Shown: piece after piece, positions 1 to 8,043 of the stretch
How the letters are laid out: every line of letters begins with the position of its first letter
Position numbering within the stretch: position 1 is the stretch's first letter
Translations under genes and position numbers: made by a program
NCBI GenBank assembly: GCA_947490345.1
Contig: CANLGL010000044.1
Location: 1 to 46,414 of the forward strand
DNA length: 46,414 nt
From: Deltaproteobacteria bacterium
GTDB lineage: Bacteria > Myxococcota_A > UBA796 > SXON01
Direction: 5' to 3'
Notes under the pieces: model-generated
Told to the model about the DNA's origin: nothing
Database searches by the model: none
The model's input: the letters and a program-made list of their open reading frames with translations, nothing else

Positions 1-189
1 GTCACGAGCCAACGCCGATAGTTTCGCGTGGCGAGGCGGCTGAGACGCCGCGGATCGCAAGCATGTCGCAAATCGGGTGGCATGGCCCCGTGGGGTGTCG
101 CATTTTGGGTGGCATGGCTCGAAGAACCCATGACCGAACAGGAAAGTTCCCGGTTGTGATCAAGCATGAGGCCGCAGGCCCCTTCCCCT
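1..189. other. Non-coding left edge, downstream of ssb
   Basis: No convincing gene is seen here. Reading frames that cross it are antisense shadows of the Gly-rich ssb tail. The stretch holds a pair of direct repeats (listed separately) and, next to the ssb stop, a C-rich arm (about 171-188) resembling one arm of the terminal hairpin of the dispersed element but lacking the partner arm. Whether a promoter or the end of an upstream gene lies here cannot be judged because the window starts inside it. Confidence 0.5.
64..118. repeat. Two 23-bp direct repeats, 32-bp period
   Basis: Positions 64-86 and 96-118 share 20 of 23 bases. Both begin TGTCGCA and end GGGTGGCATGGC; the four bases between differ at three places. 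They lie in the non-coding stretch downstream of ssb. Two spaced copies could be protein-binding sites for a gene beyond the left edge, or the remnant of a duplication; the sequence does not decide. Confidence 0.6.
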
Positions 190-714
190 TTAGAACGGAA
201 TGTCGTCGTCCCCACCCTGGAAGGGCGGAGCCTCCTGCGAGGGGGGACCCTCGTCACGGCGCTGGCCACCGCCACCACCGCCACCGTACCCGCCACCACC
301 ACCGCCGCCCGAGCGACCGCCGCCGCCGTAGCCGCCCCGACCACCGCCGCCGCCCTCTTCGGCGCCACCGCCGGCCCCACCGGCACCGCCCGCCCCGCCG
401 AGGAACCGGACGACTTCGGCCACAACCTCGGTGCTGTACCGGTCCTTGCCCTCTTTGTCCTGCCACTTCCGGGTCTGCAAGCGCCCCTCGATGTAGAGCT
501 GCTTGCCCTTTTTGCAGTACTTGTGGACGTTCTCCGCATCCCGGCCCCACACCACGACGGTGTGCCACTCGGTGCGCTCCTGAAGATTACCCTCCTTGTC
601 CTTGAACTTGTCGGTCGTAGCCACGCGCAATGACCCGACAGACTGGCCACCGCCCGTGGAGCGGAGCTCCGGGTCCTGACCGAGATTACCGATGAGAATG
701 ACCTTGTTGACCAT
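190..714 (-). CDS. ssb: Single-stranded DNA-binding protein
   Basis: 174 aa, the usual size for bacterial SSB. The N-terminal OB fold (about residues 1-110) opens [18 protein letters not shown] and contains the typical segments EWHTVVVWG and [13 protein letters not shown] long Gly-rich linker (about 110-160) follows, then the acidic tip DDDIPF that docks repair and replication partners. It binds ssDNA as a tetramer in replication, recombination and repair. The Gly-rich linker produces long spurious antisense frames. The gene is divergent from the response-regulator gene; the possible ATG of that gene at 717 would leave only 2 bp, which is one reason to prefer its later start. All hallmark parts are intact. 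Confidence 0.97.
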   Translation of the reverse strand: MVNKVILIGNLGQDPELRSTGGGQSVGSLRVATTDKFKDKEGNLQERTEWHTVVVWGRDAENVHKYCKKGKQLYIEGRLQTRKWQDKEGKDRYSTEVVAEVVRFLGGAGGAGGAGGGAEEGGGGGRGGYGGGGRSGGGGGGGYGGGGGGGQRRDEGPPSQEAPPFQGGDDDIPF

Positions 715-818
715 GGATGCCCCAGGAGAGACCGCGGATGTATCATCCCGGCCCGCCAGATTCTGGCTGGATCGACACCCGCCGGGCAGCCACCGCCAGA
801 GCGCGGTACGATCGCCCT

Positions 819-2645
819 GTGGCCCTCCGCGTCCTGTTGATCGAAGACGACTTGTTCGCGGCTGCGAGGCTGGCGGACGCGCTGCGAACGCGCGGCTGGG
901 ACGTGGACCACGTCGCCAGCGGCCCGGAAGGACTGACCCGGGCGCTGCGGGAGCGCCCGGCGGTGGTCATCAGCGACCTGTCCCTTCCCGGCATGGACGG
1001 CGCAACCATCGCCGCCTCACTGCGCCTCGCGCCCGGCCTCCGAACACCCGTCATCCTCCTCTGCGACGGCGAAGCCAGCGCGGAATTCGCCGTAGCGTGC
1101 GGCGCAGACACGATGATTGAAAAGCCGGTGAGCGCGGACGAGCTGCACCTGCGGCTGCGGGCGCTGGTGGACGAAGCCACCGGCGATGAGGACTCGTTGG
1201 CGCCCGGGGCGATTCGCGTGCCCGACGCCGACGTGCTCGCCTCCGGCCGCACCACGGCCCCCACGCGGCAGGGAATCGTCAGGCCGGGCTGGCTCCGTGA
1301 CATGGTGGCCCTGAACTTCGACCGGCGGGAAAGCGGTATCCTCGAGGTACAGACCGGCTGCGGGCGCACCAAGCTCTACTTTCACCGCGGGGCACCGGCC
1401 GCTGCCCGTTCGTCGGAGCGGGGCACCGAGCTGGGCCAAGTCTTGCACCGCCTCGGCATCCTCACCGCGGACCAGGTCGACCAAGCCGTCGCGGAGGCCC
1501 GGCGCAAGCGTCGCCCCCTTGCGGACGAGCTGATCGCGTCGGCCCAGGTGGGGCGCCCGCTCGCGGAGCGAGCGCTCCGCGAGCAGATCATCGAACGCAT
1601 GCAGCGCCTGGACACGGCCACGGACGGGCGCTGGACCTTCACCCTGGCGGAACCGCTGGGATTGCCCGGATACGAGGTGCCGGCGGGCATCGCGTGGTGG
1701 CGTCTCGGTGGCGGCGCGACCGGGCCCCCGGCGGATCGCGCTCGCCACGTGCGACTCCTGGCGGGACGCTGGGCCTGGGCCGTGTTGGACCCGACGGGCG
1801 AGCTTGCCCCGATGCACGCGCTTTTCCTCGCCGGCGCGTCGGTCGCGGACTGCGTGACCCAGGCTCCGGAGGTGGCTGAGCGCCTGATCAGGGTGCTTCG
1901 GCGATTTGCATTGCTGGCGCTGCTCGACGAGGCCCCGACCGACCGCCAGCGTGCCGAGGGCTTGGCCATGGTGGACACCGCAACAGTCGAGGCGGCGCTG
2001 GCCGTCCGGTGCCGCGCCATCGCCGACGCAAACCACTACGCGATCCTCGGCTTGGCGCCCGACGCGCTCCCCGCCGAAGTCCACGCCGCCAATGCCCGCG
2101 GCGTGGCCGAACACGATCCACTCCGGCTGCCGAGCGGGGTCTCGGCGGTGACGCGGGAGCGGGCCCAGAGCCTGTATGCGCGAGTGCTTGACGCCGGGCG
2201 CGTCCTCATGGACCCAGAACGCCGGGCGCTGTACGACGCCATGCTCGGCCGGCGGGTCGGGTGGCTCACCCCTCCGCGCAACAGCGAAGACCACGCGGTG
2301 CTTTTGGCCGAACGCGCCCAGCAATGCTTCCGGCGCGGGGAGTACGTCACGGCCGCGAGCCTGCTACAATCCGCCTTGCACCTGGAGGGTGTCGATGCCG
2401 ACATCCTGGGAATGTTAGGGCGCACCCGTCGACTGGCCTGTCCCGAGGATCCCGCGGCCGGCGAGCCCGAGCTGCGCCATGCGATCCAACTGAGCCCCGA
2501 TGCAGAGTTCCCCCTTTACTGGTTGGGCCGCCTGCACTACGAGCGGGGGGAGTCTGACGATGCCCGTCGGCTCCTTCGCCGGATACTCATTCACAATCCG
2601 GAGTTCGAGTTGGCCCGCGAAACCATGAGGCTGTTGTCCACATGA
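819..2645 (+). CDS. Response regulator with PATAN-like, J-like and TPR regions
   Basis: About 608 aa from the GTG at 819. An ATG at 717 is in frame but would sit 2 bp from the divergent ssb start; from 819 the protein begins directly with the receiver strand ([11 protein letters not shown]). The receiver (about 1-115) has acidic residues at 9-11, phospho-acceptor D53 in [10 protein letters not shown] and K102; the usual Thr/Ser after strand 4 is Cys82. About 155-290 looks like the DUF4388/PATAN region often found with myxobacterial regulators. About 405-475 resembles a J domain (YAILGLAP start) but the HPD motif is absent (EHDPLRL in its place). TPR-like helices follow to the end. The next gene overlaps by 4 bp (ATGA) and has a related build. 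Target unknown; probably a signalling adaptor rather than a DNA-binding regulator. Confidence 0.8.
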   Translation: MALRVLLIEDDLFAAARLADALRTRGWDVDHVASGPEGLTRALRERPAVVISDLSLPGMDGATIAASLRLAPGLRTPVILLCDGEASAEFAVACGADTMIEKPVSADELHLRLRALVDEATGDEDSLAPGAIRVPDADVLASGRTTAPTRQGIVRPGWLRDMVALNFDRRESGILEVQTGCGRTKLYFHRGAPAAARSSERGTELGQVLHRLGILTADQVDQAVAEARRKRRPLADELIASAQVGRPLAERALREQIIERMQRLDTATDGRWTFTLAEPLGLPGYEVPAGIAWWRLGGGATGPPADRARHVRLLAGRWAWAVLDPTGELAPMHALFLAGASVADCVTQAPEVAERLIRVLRRFALLALLDEAPTDRQRAEGLAMVDTATVEAALAVRCRAIADANHYAILGLAPDALPAEVHAANARGVAEHDPLRLPSGVSAVTRERAQSLYARVLDAGRVLMDPERRALYDAMLGRRVGWLTPPRNSEDHAVLLAERAQQCFRRGEYVTAASLLQSALHLEGVDADILGMLGRTRRLACPEDPAAGEPELRHAIQLSPDAEFPLYWLGRLHYERGESDDARRLLRRILIHNPEFELARETMRLLST

Positions 2646-4087
2646 CCCCCAAGCCCGTCCACGACGCGCTGTGCGCGCGCGCCCTCGAGGGTTCAACCGG
2701 GGCGCTCGACTGGACCGACGGCAAGCGCCGGCGCGTATTCTTTTTCGTGGGCGGCCAATTGGCCCTGGTGCAGTCCAATCTCCGCAGCGAATCGCCCGAG
2801 AAGCTCGGCGAGCTCGACCCGAGCCTCTCTGGCCCCGCGCTCGTCGAGGCGGCGGGTCGGGCGCGGGTCCTTGGGGCGCTCAAGGAGGCAGGGGGGGAGC
2901 TCCGCTGGTTACCCGACGCCGCCGCACCCAAGACCGAACCGGTCGACCTTGCCGCGGTGGTCTACGAAGCGGGTACGCGCCGCCCCGGAATCAGCGCATG
3001 GCCGAAGCTCGCGGGGGCCGCAGGCGCCTGGTTGTCGCGACAGGACATGCCACAGGAGCTGCGCGCCTATCTTGTCGATCTCGACGGGTCCCGCACCTTG
3101 GACGAGCTCTTGAGCTTCGCCCCGGGCGGCCCAGAAGCCGCCGAGCGCTGGATCCGGATCGCGTTCACGATGGGGGCGATCATCGACACCGGCATCGAAG
3201 CGTCCCCGTACGAGGTGCGCAGCGTCAAGAAGCGCGGCGCAGGCGCCAACCGGGCGGAAAGCGTAGACGACATCGCAGCCCTGATCGCCGACGGTCTTGG
3301 CCAGAAGCGCCCCGACACGCCCGTGGCGGGGACGACGGACGCGGCCTCGGTGCGGTCTGGGCCGGCCCTCCGGAGGATCCGCGACGCGCCCGACTTCTTC
3401 GCGGTGCTGGGCGTGCAGTGGGACGGCCCCACGGAGTCGATGCGCCGAGCCTATTTCACCCTCGCCCGCGACCTCCACCCGGACCGCTACGCGCTCGACA
3501 GCCCCGAGGTTCGCGAGGTCGCGGCCGAGCTGTTCGACAAGATCCGCGCCGCCTGGGAAACGCTCGGCGACGACACCAAGCGCGAGGCCTACATCAAGCG
3601 TGTCATCCACGGAGAGAAGACCGAAGACGAGCTGGCGATGGAAAAGGTCCGAGCGATTCTCGGCGCCGAGGAGGACTTCAAGCGCGCGCTCAACGATTTT
3701 CACGCCGGCCGGCTCAGCGCCGCACACGAGCTTTTCCTCAAGGTCAGCGCGGCGGTCCCCGAAGAGGCAGAGTTCTCCGCCTACGCCGGCTATACCACGT
3801 TCCGCATGCACATCAACAAGGACATGGCAACGGCTGATGCCGGCGCGCACCTCGTTCGCGAGGCGCTGGAACGCAACGAGCGCCTGGACGGCGCCTGGGT
3901 GCTCTGGGGACAGATTCAAGCCGCACGGGGCGATACGACCTCCGCCCGCGAGTCCTTCGTCAAGGCGCTTCGCCTGAAGCCATCGAACCCCGACGCCGTC
4001 CGCGAGATGAAGCGCCTGGAGCGCGACAAAGGCGCGAGTGAGCCGGCTGGCGGCGGGCTGTTCAACAAGCTGTTTGGGAAGAAGTAG
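2642..4087 (+). CDS. J-domain and TPR protein with N-terminal DUF4388-like region
   Basis: 481 aa, translationally coupled to the preceding regulator by an ATGA overlap. The N-terminal 200 residues resemble the DUF4388/PATAN region of the upstream protein (RRVFFFVGGQLALVQSN). A J domain lies at about 250-320 (DFFAVLGVQWDG) with an intact HPD at 279-281, so it could stimulate an Hsp70 ATPase. Helical TPR-type repeats fill about 340-465 and the tail is Lys/Gly rich (LFNKLFGKK). The upstream partner has a J-like domain without HPD; this one keeps it, suggesting one active and one scaffolding version. No signal peptide. The process served is unknown. Confidence 0.8.
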   Translation: MTPKPVHDALCARALEGSTGALDWTDGKRRRVFFFVGGQLALVQSNLRSESPEKLGELDPSLSGPALVEAAGRARVLGALKEAGGELRWLPDAAAPKTEPVDLAAVVYEAGTRRPGISAWPKLAGAAGAWLSRQDMPQELRAYLVDLDGSRTLDELLSFAPGGPEAAERWIRIAFTMGAIIDTGIEASPYEVRSVKKRGAGANRAESVDDIAALIADGLGQKRPDTPVAGTTDAASVRSGPALRRIRDAPDFFAVLGVQWDGPTESMRRAYFTLARDLHPDRYALDSPEVREVAAELFDKIRAAWETLGDDTKREAYIKRVIHGEKTEDELAMEKVRAILGAEEDFKRALNDFHAGRLSAAHELFLKVSAAVPEEAEFSAYAGYTTFRMHINKDMATADAGAHLVREALERNERLDGAWVLWGQIQAARGDTTSARESFVKALRLKPSNPDAVREMKRLERDKGASEPAGGGLFNKLFGKK

Positions 4088-4094
4088 GCCCAGC

Positions 4095-5339
4095 CTAGCC
4101 CAGAAGCGGCAGCGCCCCGGCCGGGGCCGCCAACGACAATCCGTGCTCCGCCAGGAGGCGATCGCAACGATCGATGACCTGACGCACATACCGACGTTTC
4201 TCCGCGTAACTACCCGGATAGAAGCTTCGCTTGAAGCCATGTATCACAATGTCTCGCAACTCCCTCGGGGTGAGCTTTGCGTGACGCACGGCCAGCCCCA
4301 ACTCCCGGGTGACGGTAGTGTGGGAGACGAGGCGGTTGTCCGTGCAGATGGCAACGCTGATGCGGCTGTCGAGCATCTGTCGCACCGCGTGGGCCTCGAC
4401 AGTGCCGATGCTTGGGTTGGTCTGGAGGTTCGAGGTGATGCACACCTCGATGGTGACGCGGCGATCGGCGACATACTCCGCAAGGCGACTGGCGAACCGA
4501 GTGCGATCGGCGATGCGGGGGTCGACGATGCGCTCGGGCGAGAAGAGCAGATACCCGTGCCCGATGCGGTCAGCGTGCAACGCCGTGATCGCCTGAAAGA
4601 TCGACTCCGCCCCGTAGGCCTCGCCAGCGTGGACGGTCTTGTGCAGAAAATTGGCGTGAGCGAAGGCGTATGCCTCCTGATGGTCGATGGCCGGGTAGCC
4701 GTCTTCCTGACCAGCCAGATCGAAGCCGACGACCGGGATGCCCGCCTCGTCCCGAGCCCAGACTGCTTCCCTGGCCAACTCCAGGCTGGCGAGCCCCGCC
4801 AGTGCCCGCCGAGGCGCGCTGGGGAGGGCATGGAGAAGTTGACGGTAATAGGCCGAGAAGTGCTCGGTGAACATCCGCAGCGCGCAGACGATGATCCCGT
4901 AGCGGAAGTCGGGTTCGCCGGCCGGCACCGTCGGCGCAATCTCGCGCTGGGCGCGGGCGAGACCGGCGTTGACCGCCGCAAGCACTGCGCGGGTACCGAA
5001 ACCCTCGTGTTGGTGGAGCTGCGGCGCGAAGCGAACTTCGACATAGCGCACCCCCTCGGCCCAGTTGTCGAGAGCAAACTCGTAGGCGACGCGCTCAAGC
5101 GCCTCCGCATCCTGCATCACCGCGCACGTCCACGCGAACCCGGCGAGGTAGTCGGGGAGGTCGACGTAGTGCGGCTTGAACACCAGCTCGTTGAGGCCGT
5201 CGGGCGTCTGCGACGGAAGCGCCACGCCACGCTCTCGGGCCAGCTCGATGAGGGTGCCGAGGCGGAGGGACCCGTCAAGATGCACGTGGAGGTCGGTTTT
5301 CGGCAGGGCGGCGAGGAGCTTGTCGAGGTCGAGCGCCAT
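4095..5339 (-). CDS. add: Adenosine deaminase family protein
   Basis: 414 aa from the ATG at 5339; an in-frame TTG at 5354 would add five residues, lying in the dispersed repeat. Amidohydrolase hallmarks are in order: HxH metal ligands H18 and H20 (TDLHVHLDGSLR), HAGE at 237-240 with the catalytic Glu, GHG at 260-262, and the metal Asp D334 in CTDN. The second Asp of the classic SxDD motif is Asn, as in some bacterial homologues. The enzyme would convert adenosine to inosine in purine salvage; adenine or a modified nucleoside is possible as substrate. The last codon is 7 bp from the convergent J-domain gene. No Shine-Dalgarno is seen; a GC-rich hairpin of the dispersed element ends about 20 nt upstream of the start. 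Confidence 0.88.
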   Translation of the reverse strand: MALDLDKLLAALPKTDLHVHLDGSLRLGTLIELARERGVALPSQTPDGLNELVFKPHYVDLPDYLAGFAWTCAVMQDAEALERVAYEFALDNWAEGVRYVEVRFAPQLHQHEGFGTRAVLAAVNAGLARAQREIAPTVPAGEPDFRYGIIVCALRMFTEHFSAYYRQLLHALPSAPRRALAGLASLELAREAVWARDEAGIPVVGFDLAGQEDGYPAIDHQEAYAFAHANFLHKTVHAGEAYGAESIFQAITALHADRIGHGYLLFSPERIVDPRIADRTRFASRLAEYVADRRVTIEVCITSNLQTNPSIGTVEAHAVRQMLDSRISVAICTDNRLVSHTTVTRELGLAVRHAKLTPRELRDIVIHGFKRSFYPGSYAEKRRYVRQVIDRCDRLLAEHGLSLAAPAGALPLLG

Positions 5340-5347
5340 GCAGCCGG

Positions 5348-5554
5348 CTAACAAGAACCGGGGGAAGACGCTCGCCGCGTCCTCCCCCTACCGTCGCCTA
5401 CCCTCCGGCCTCCAAGCTGCGCTTTCCGGCCTGCGGCGTCGGGCGGGTTGGATAACCCGCCCGCCGGGCGACTCTCCCCCACGTGGGCGTCACCCATGTC
5501 GCGAATGACGTTTCATGGCCTTGGGCGCTGCGGTTCGCGGCATGGGTGACTATC
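5348..5554 (-). repeat. Dispersed three-hairpin element, copy 1 (full length)
   Basis: About 207 bp, forward on the minus strand. Hairpin 1: arms 5489-5505 and 5534-5550, 17 pairs with one G-U, loop containing TTTCATG. Hairpin 2: arms 5441-5449 and 5454-5462, 9 perfect pairs around GGAT. Hairpin 3: arms 5360-5371 and 5377-5388, 11 pairs and one mismatch. The end sequence CTAACAAGAACCGG is shared with copy 2. It is the only copy between divergent genes, and it occupies most of the space between the adenosine deaminase start and the WxxGxW gene. Confidence 0.85.
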
Positions 5555-5576
5555 CTGCCTCGACGGAGCCGCTCCC

Positions 5577-5987
5577 ATGTTCTTGGTTCGTCTGTTTGTC
5601 CTGTTCGCGCTCGTCGGCGCGGCGACCACCGCCGAGGCGAGGCCACGTCATCGTCCGCCGCCCCGCTCGATCGTCATGGGCCCGCGAATCCACGTCATCG
5701 TCAATCCGTGGCGGGCCGACTGGGTGCCCGCCGCGCGCGCCGGCTGGGTGTGGGTGGACGGGGCCTCGATTGGGCATCGGTGGCGGCCGGGCCATTGGCG
5801 ACCGGCTGCGGTGCGGGTCGGCTGGTCGTGGGTACCGGGATTCTGGACCAACTCTGTTTACGTCGACGGCTATTGGCGCGAAGAAGCCCGGCAGGGGCAG
5901 GAGTGGGTGGACGGCTATTACGACGAAGACGAGATCTGGATTCCGGGCTATTGGGGGCCCGCAGCCGTGCATCACGAGTACGAATAG
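5577..5987 (+). CDS. Secreted WxxGxW (YXWGXW)-repeat protein
   Basis: 136 aa. Residues 1-22 form a signal peptide (MFLVRLFVLFALVGAATTAEA). The mature protein is extremely Trp/Tyr/Gly rich with five WxxGxW-type units: WRPGHW 69-74, WVPGFW 85-90, YVDGYW 95-100, WVDGYY 110-115 and WIPGYW 121-126. This matches the Pfam WXXGXW-repeat family of exported proteins of unknown role. The motif [W/Y]VDG occurs three times (59, 95, 110). The TAG stop shares its G with the GTG start of the next gene, a radical SAM enzyme, so translation is coupled. This makes the protein a candidate substrate of the two downstream enzymes, though that is inference from context only. Confidence 0.85.
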   Translation: MFLVRLFVLFALVGAATTAEARPRHRPPPRSIVMGPRIHVIVNPWRADWVPAARAGWVWVDGASIGHRWRPGHWRPAAVRVGWSWVPGFWTNSVYVDGYWREEARQGQEWVDGYYDEDEIWIPGYWGPAAVHHEYE

Positions 5988-7045
5988 TGTCATTCCGGAC
6001 ACCATCTGGTAGCTACCTGGTCATCGAAACGACCAACCAATGCAGCCTCGCGTGTGTGCACTGCGCCGTCTCGGAGGGTGCAGACCATCCGCACAATCAT
6101 GGGGTGGGGTTCATTGCGCCGGCCCTGTTTCAACAGATACTCGATCAACTCGTGGCGATCGGCGCTCGCTTCGACACATTGATTCCCTTCTGGTTGGGCG
6201 AGCCGCTGATTCACCCAGAGTTCGGAACGCTGTATCGCGCGGGCCTCAGAGCGGCCGCGGAGGCCGGTTTATTCCGCCGTGTAGAGTTGCATACGAATGC
6301 AACGCATCTTGGTCGCGACAGACTGCGGATCGCGTTGAACGCGTCCCCGGTTGAGCAGACCTGGCACTTCTCACTCGATTGTGCCACACGCGAGCGGTAC
6401 CTGCGCGTCAAGGGGCGAGACCTGTTCGAGTCGGTCGAGTCCAACCTCCATGCCTTCTTGGACGAGACTCGCCGAACGGGAGCGCGCTGGCCGAGGCCGG
6501 TCTTCCAGATGATCGTCGGCGAGAACAACGCGGACGAGGTGGACGCCTTCGCCGCGCGCTGGACGGCGGCGTGTGAGGCCCGCAAGCGACCGGTGCGCCT
6601 GGCCGCACAGGTCGTGCCGCCCGGCGAAGACGCCGTCGTCTTCTTCCGGCAGCTCGACGCCCCGACCTCGGTCGCCCAAGCGCGGGCGAACATCGCCTTT
6701 CGCGCCGCCATGTCGCGCCTCGGGCTGGCGCTGCCCAAGCCGGAGGCAAGCCCGGAAGCGGTCAACGGCGGCCCGGGCGTGTGCAGCTCGTTCTGGAAGA
6801 GTCCGGTCATCGGCTGGGATGGTCGTGTCACCACCTGTGTGCGTGACAATCGGTTCGAGAACGTCCTCGGCAGCGTTGTGGACACCCCGTTTCCCGAACT
6901 CTGGTGGGGGGAGCGGATGCGTCGTGGGCGGGCCGGCGCGGCCTCTGGCTGCTACGATGGCTTCGCCGCCTGTCACGACTGTTACATTCCCCGCTCGTCG
7001 AACTACACCGACATCACGGAAGCGGAGATCGCCGCGTGCGCATAG
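5987..7045 (+). CDS. Radical SAM/SPASM-type enzyme 1
   Basis: 352 aa from GTG 5987, which overlaps the previous stop by one base; longer in-frame starts would run back through the WxxGxW gene. The CxxxCxxC site for the catalytic [4Fe-4S] cluster is C19, C23, C26 (NQCSLACVHC). The C-terminal part has a SPASM/twitch-like set of cysteines: C266, C284 (GRVTTCVRDN), C322, C329 and C332, probably holding an auxiliary cluster. Enzymes of this architecture modify peptides, or mature other enzymes, through the 5'-deoxyadenosyl radical. The product is unknown. It overlaps the next radical SAM gene by 10 bp; the two have similar cysteine layouts and may be distant paralogues. Confidence 0.85.
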   Translation: MSFRTPSGSYLVIETTNQCSLACVHCAVSEGADHPHNHGVGFIAPALFQQILDQLVAIGARFDTLIPFWLGEPLIHPEFGTLYRAGLRAAAEAGLFRRVELHTNATHLGRDRLRIALNASPVEQTWHFSLDCATRERYLRVKGRDLFESVESNLHAFLDETRRTGARWPRPVFQMIVGENNADEVDAFAARWTAACEARKRPVRLAAQVVPPGEDAVVFFRQLDAPTSVAQARANIAFRAAMSRLGLALPKPEASPEAVNGGPGVCSSFWKSPVIGWDGRVTTCVRDNRFENVLGSVVDTPFPELWWGERMRRGRAGAASGCYDGFAACHDCYIPRSSNYTDITEAEIAACA

Positions 7046-8040
7046 GAACCGGCCCCGTGGCGGAGCGCCTGCTGGCCGTCGCCCGGTTGCGTGCGGCGCC
7101 CGAGCCGCCCACCCAGGTGCACCTATCGGTCACCGACCGCTGTTTTCTCCCTTGCGGCCACTGTGACATCTACAAGAACGAAACCACGGATCTGCCAGAG
7201 GAGACCTGGGCCAAGGTGATCGACGAGCTGGCAGTATGGCTGGGGCCGGTCTCGGTGAACTTCGTGGGTGGAGAGCCGCTGTTGCGACCGGACCTGGAGC
7301 GCCTGATGGGGCGCGCCACTGAGCGAGGGATGACCGTCACCTTCAACACCAACGCATGGTTGTTGAACGACAAACGCGCGCAGGCCCTGGCCCACGCCGG
7401 CGTGAGCGTTGCCTACCTGTCCTGTGACGGCTTCAACGAGGCGACCGTCGACCACAGCCGGGGCCGAGCCGGGAGTTGGAAGAAGGTGCGGGAGGCCTGC
7501 GATCGCCTGGACGCCCTCCCCAATCCCCGCGTCGTGATCTCGTGCATCCTTCACGGGGGCAACGCGGCCGAGGTCGGCCCACTCCTGCAATGGTGCAAAT
7601 CGCGCGGCTATGAGCTCGTCGTCCAGCCCTTGTACCAGAACTTCGGGAACAACGCCTATGATCCGTCGTGGTGGCGGCGTAGCGACATGTGGCCGACCGA
7701 TCTGGTCCCCATCGACGAGGCGCTCGACATCCTGGTGGCCGAGCGGCGAGCGGCCGGCAAGGTCTGCAACGCCGTGGGGCAGTTGGAGGCGTTCCGCCGT
7801 TATTTCCGGAACCCCAGCGTCGAGAACGGACAGGTGTGCAAAGCGGGCCACAGCGACCTGGCCTTCGACCCCGCGGGCAACGTGCGCCTCTGCTACTTCC
7901 TGGAGCCCGTGGGCTCCCTGACCGACGGGCGGTCGTTGGCGAAGATGTGGAACGATGCCACGACGCTGCGGCGCCGCTACGAAGTGCACACCTGCACGCG
8001 GAGCTGCAATCTGCTCAACTGCAACTTCGGCGGCGAGTGA
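7036..8040 (+). CDS. Radical SAM/SPASM-type enzyme 2
   Basis: 334 aa from GTG 7036 (another GTG near 7057 is possible). CxxxCxxC is C36, C40, C43 (DRCFLPCGHC), followed by the SAM-binding GGE motif (VNFVGGEPLLRPDL) and the strand TFNTNAWLL. The C-terminal cysteines C268, C286 (GNVRLCYF), C320, C324 and C329 resemble a SPASM/twitch auxiliary-cluster domain. It is the third gene of the WxxGxW-rSAM-rSAM operon. Two adjacent enzymes of this type behind a small exported protein recall peptide-modification loci, but no known family was recognised. The stop lies 3 bp from the convergent serS stop. Confidence 0.85.
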   Translation: MRIGTGPVAERLLAVARLRAAPEPPTQVHLSVTDRCFLPCGHCDIYKNETTDLPEETWAKVIDELAVWLGPVSVNFVGGEPLLRPDLERLMGRATERGMTVTFNTNAWLLNDKRAQALAHAGVSVAYLSCDGFNEATVDHSRGRAGSWKKVREACDRLDALPNPRVVISCILHGGNAAEVGPLLQWCKSRGYELVVQPLYQNFGNNAYDPSWWRRSDMWPTDLVPIDEALDILVAERRAAGKVCNAVGQLEAFRRYFRNPSVENGQVCKAGHSDLAFDPAGNVRLCYFLEPVGSLTDGRSLAKMWNDATTLRRRYEVHTCTRSCNLLNCNFGGE

Positions 8041-8043
8041 AGC

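Noticed and set aside
171..190. C-rich segment near the ssb stop similar to one arm of the terminal hairpin of the dispersed element
   Set aside because: The partner arm and linker are absent, so it is not counted as a seventh copy.
190..633. Long plus-strand frames over ssb
   Set aside because: They are antisense to the Gly-rich linker; high GC keeps stop codons away. The ssb frame shows clear family residues.
5483..5986. Upstream extension of radical SAM 1
   Set aside because: The extension runs through the hairpin element and the WxxGxW gene in another frame and has no family likeness.
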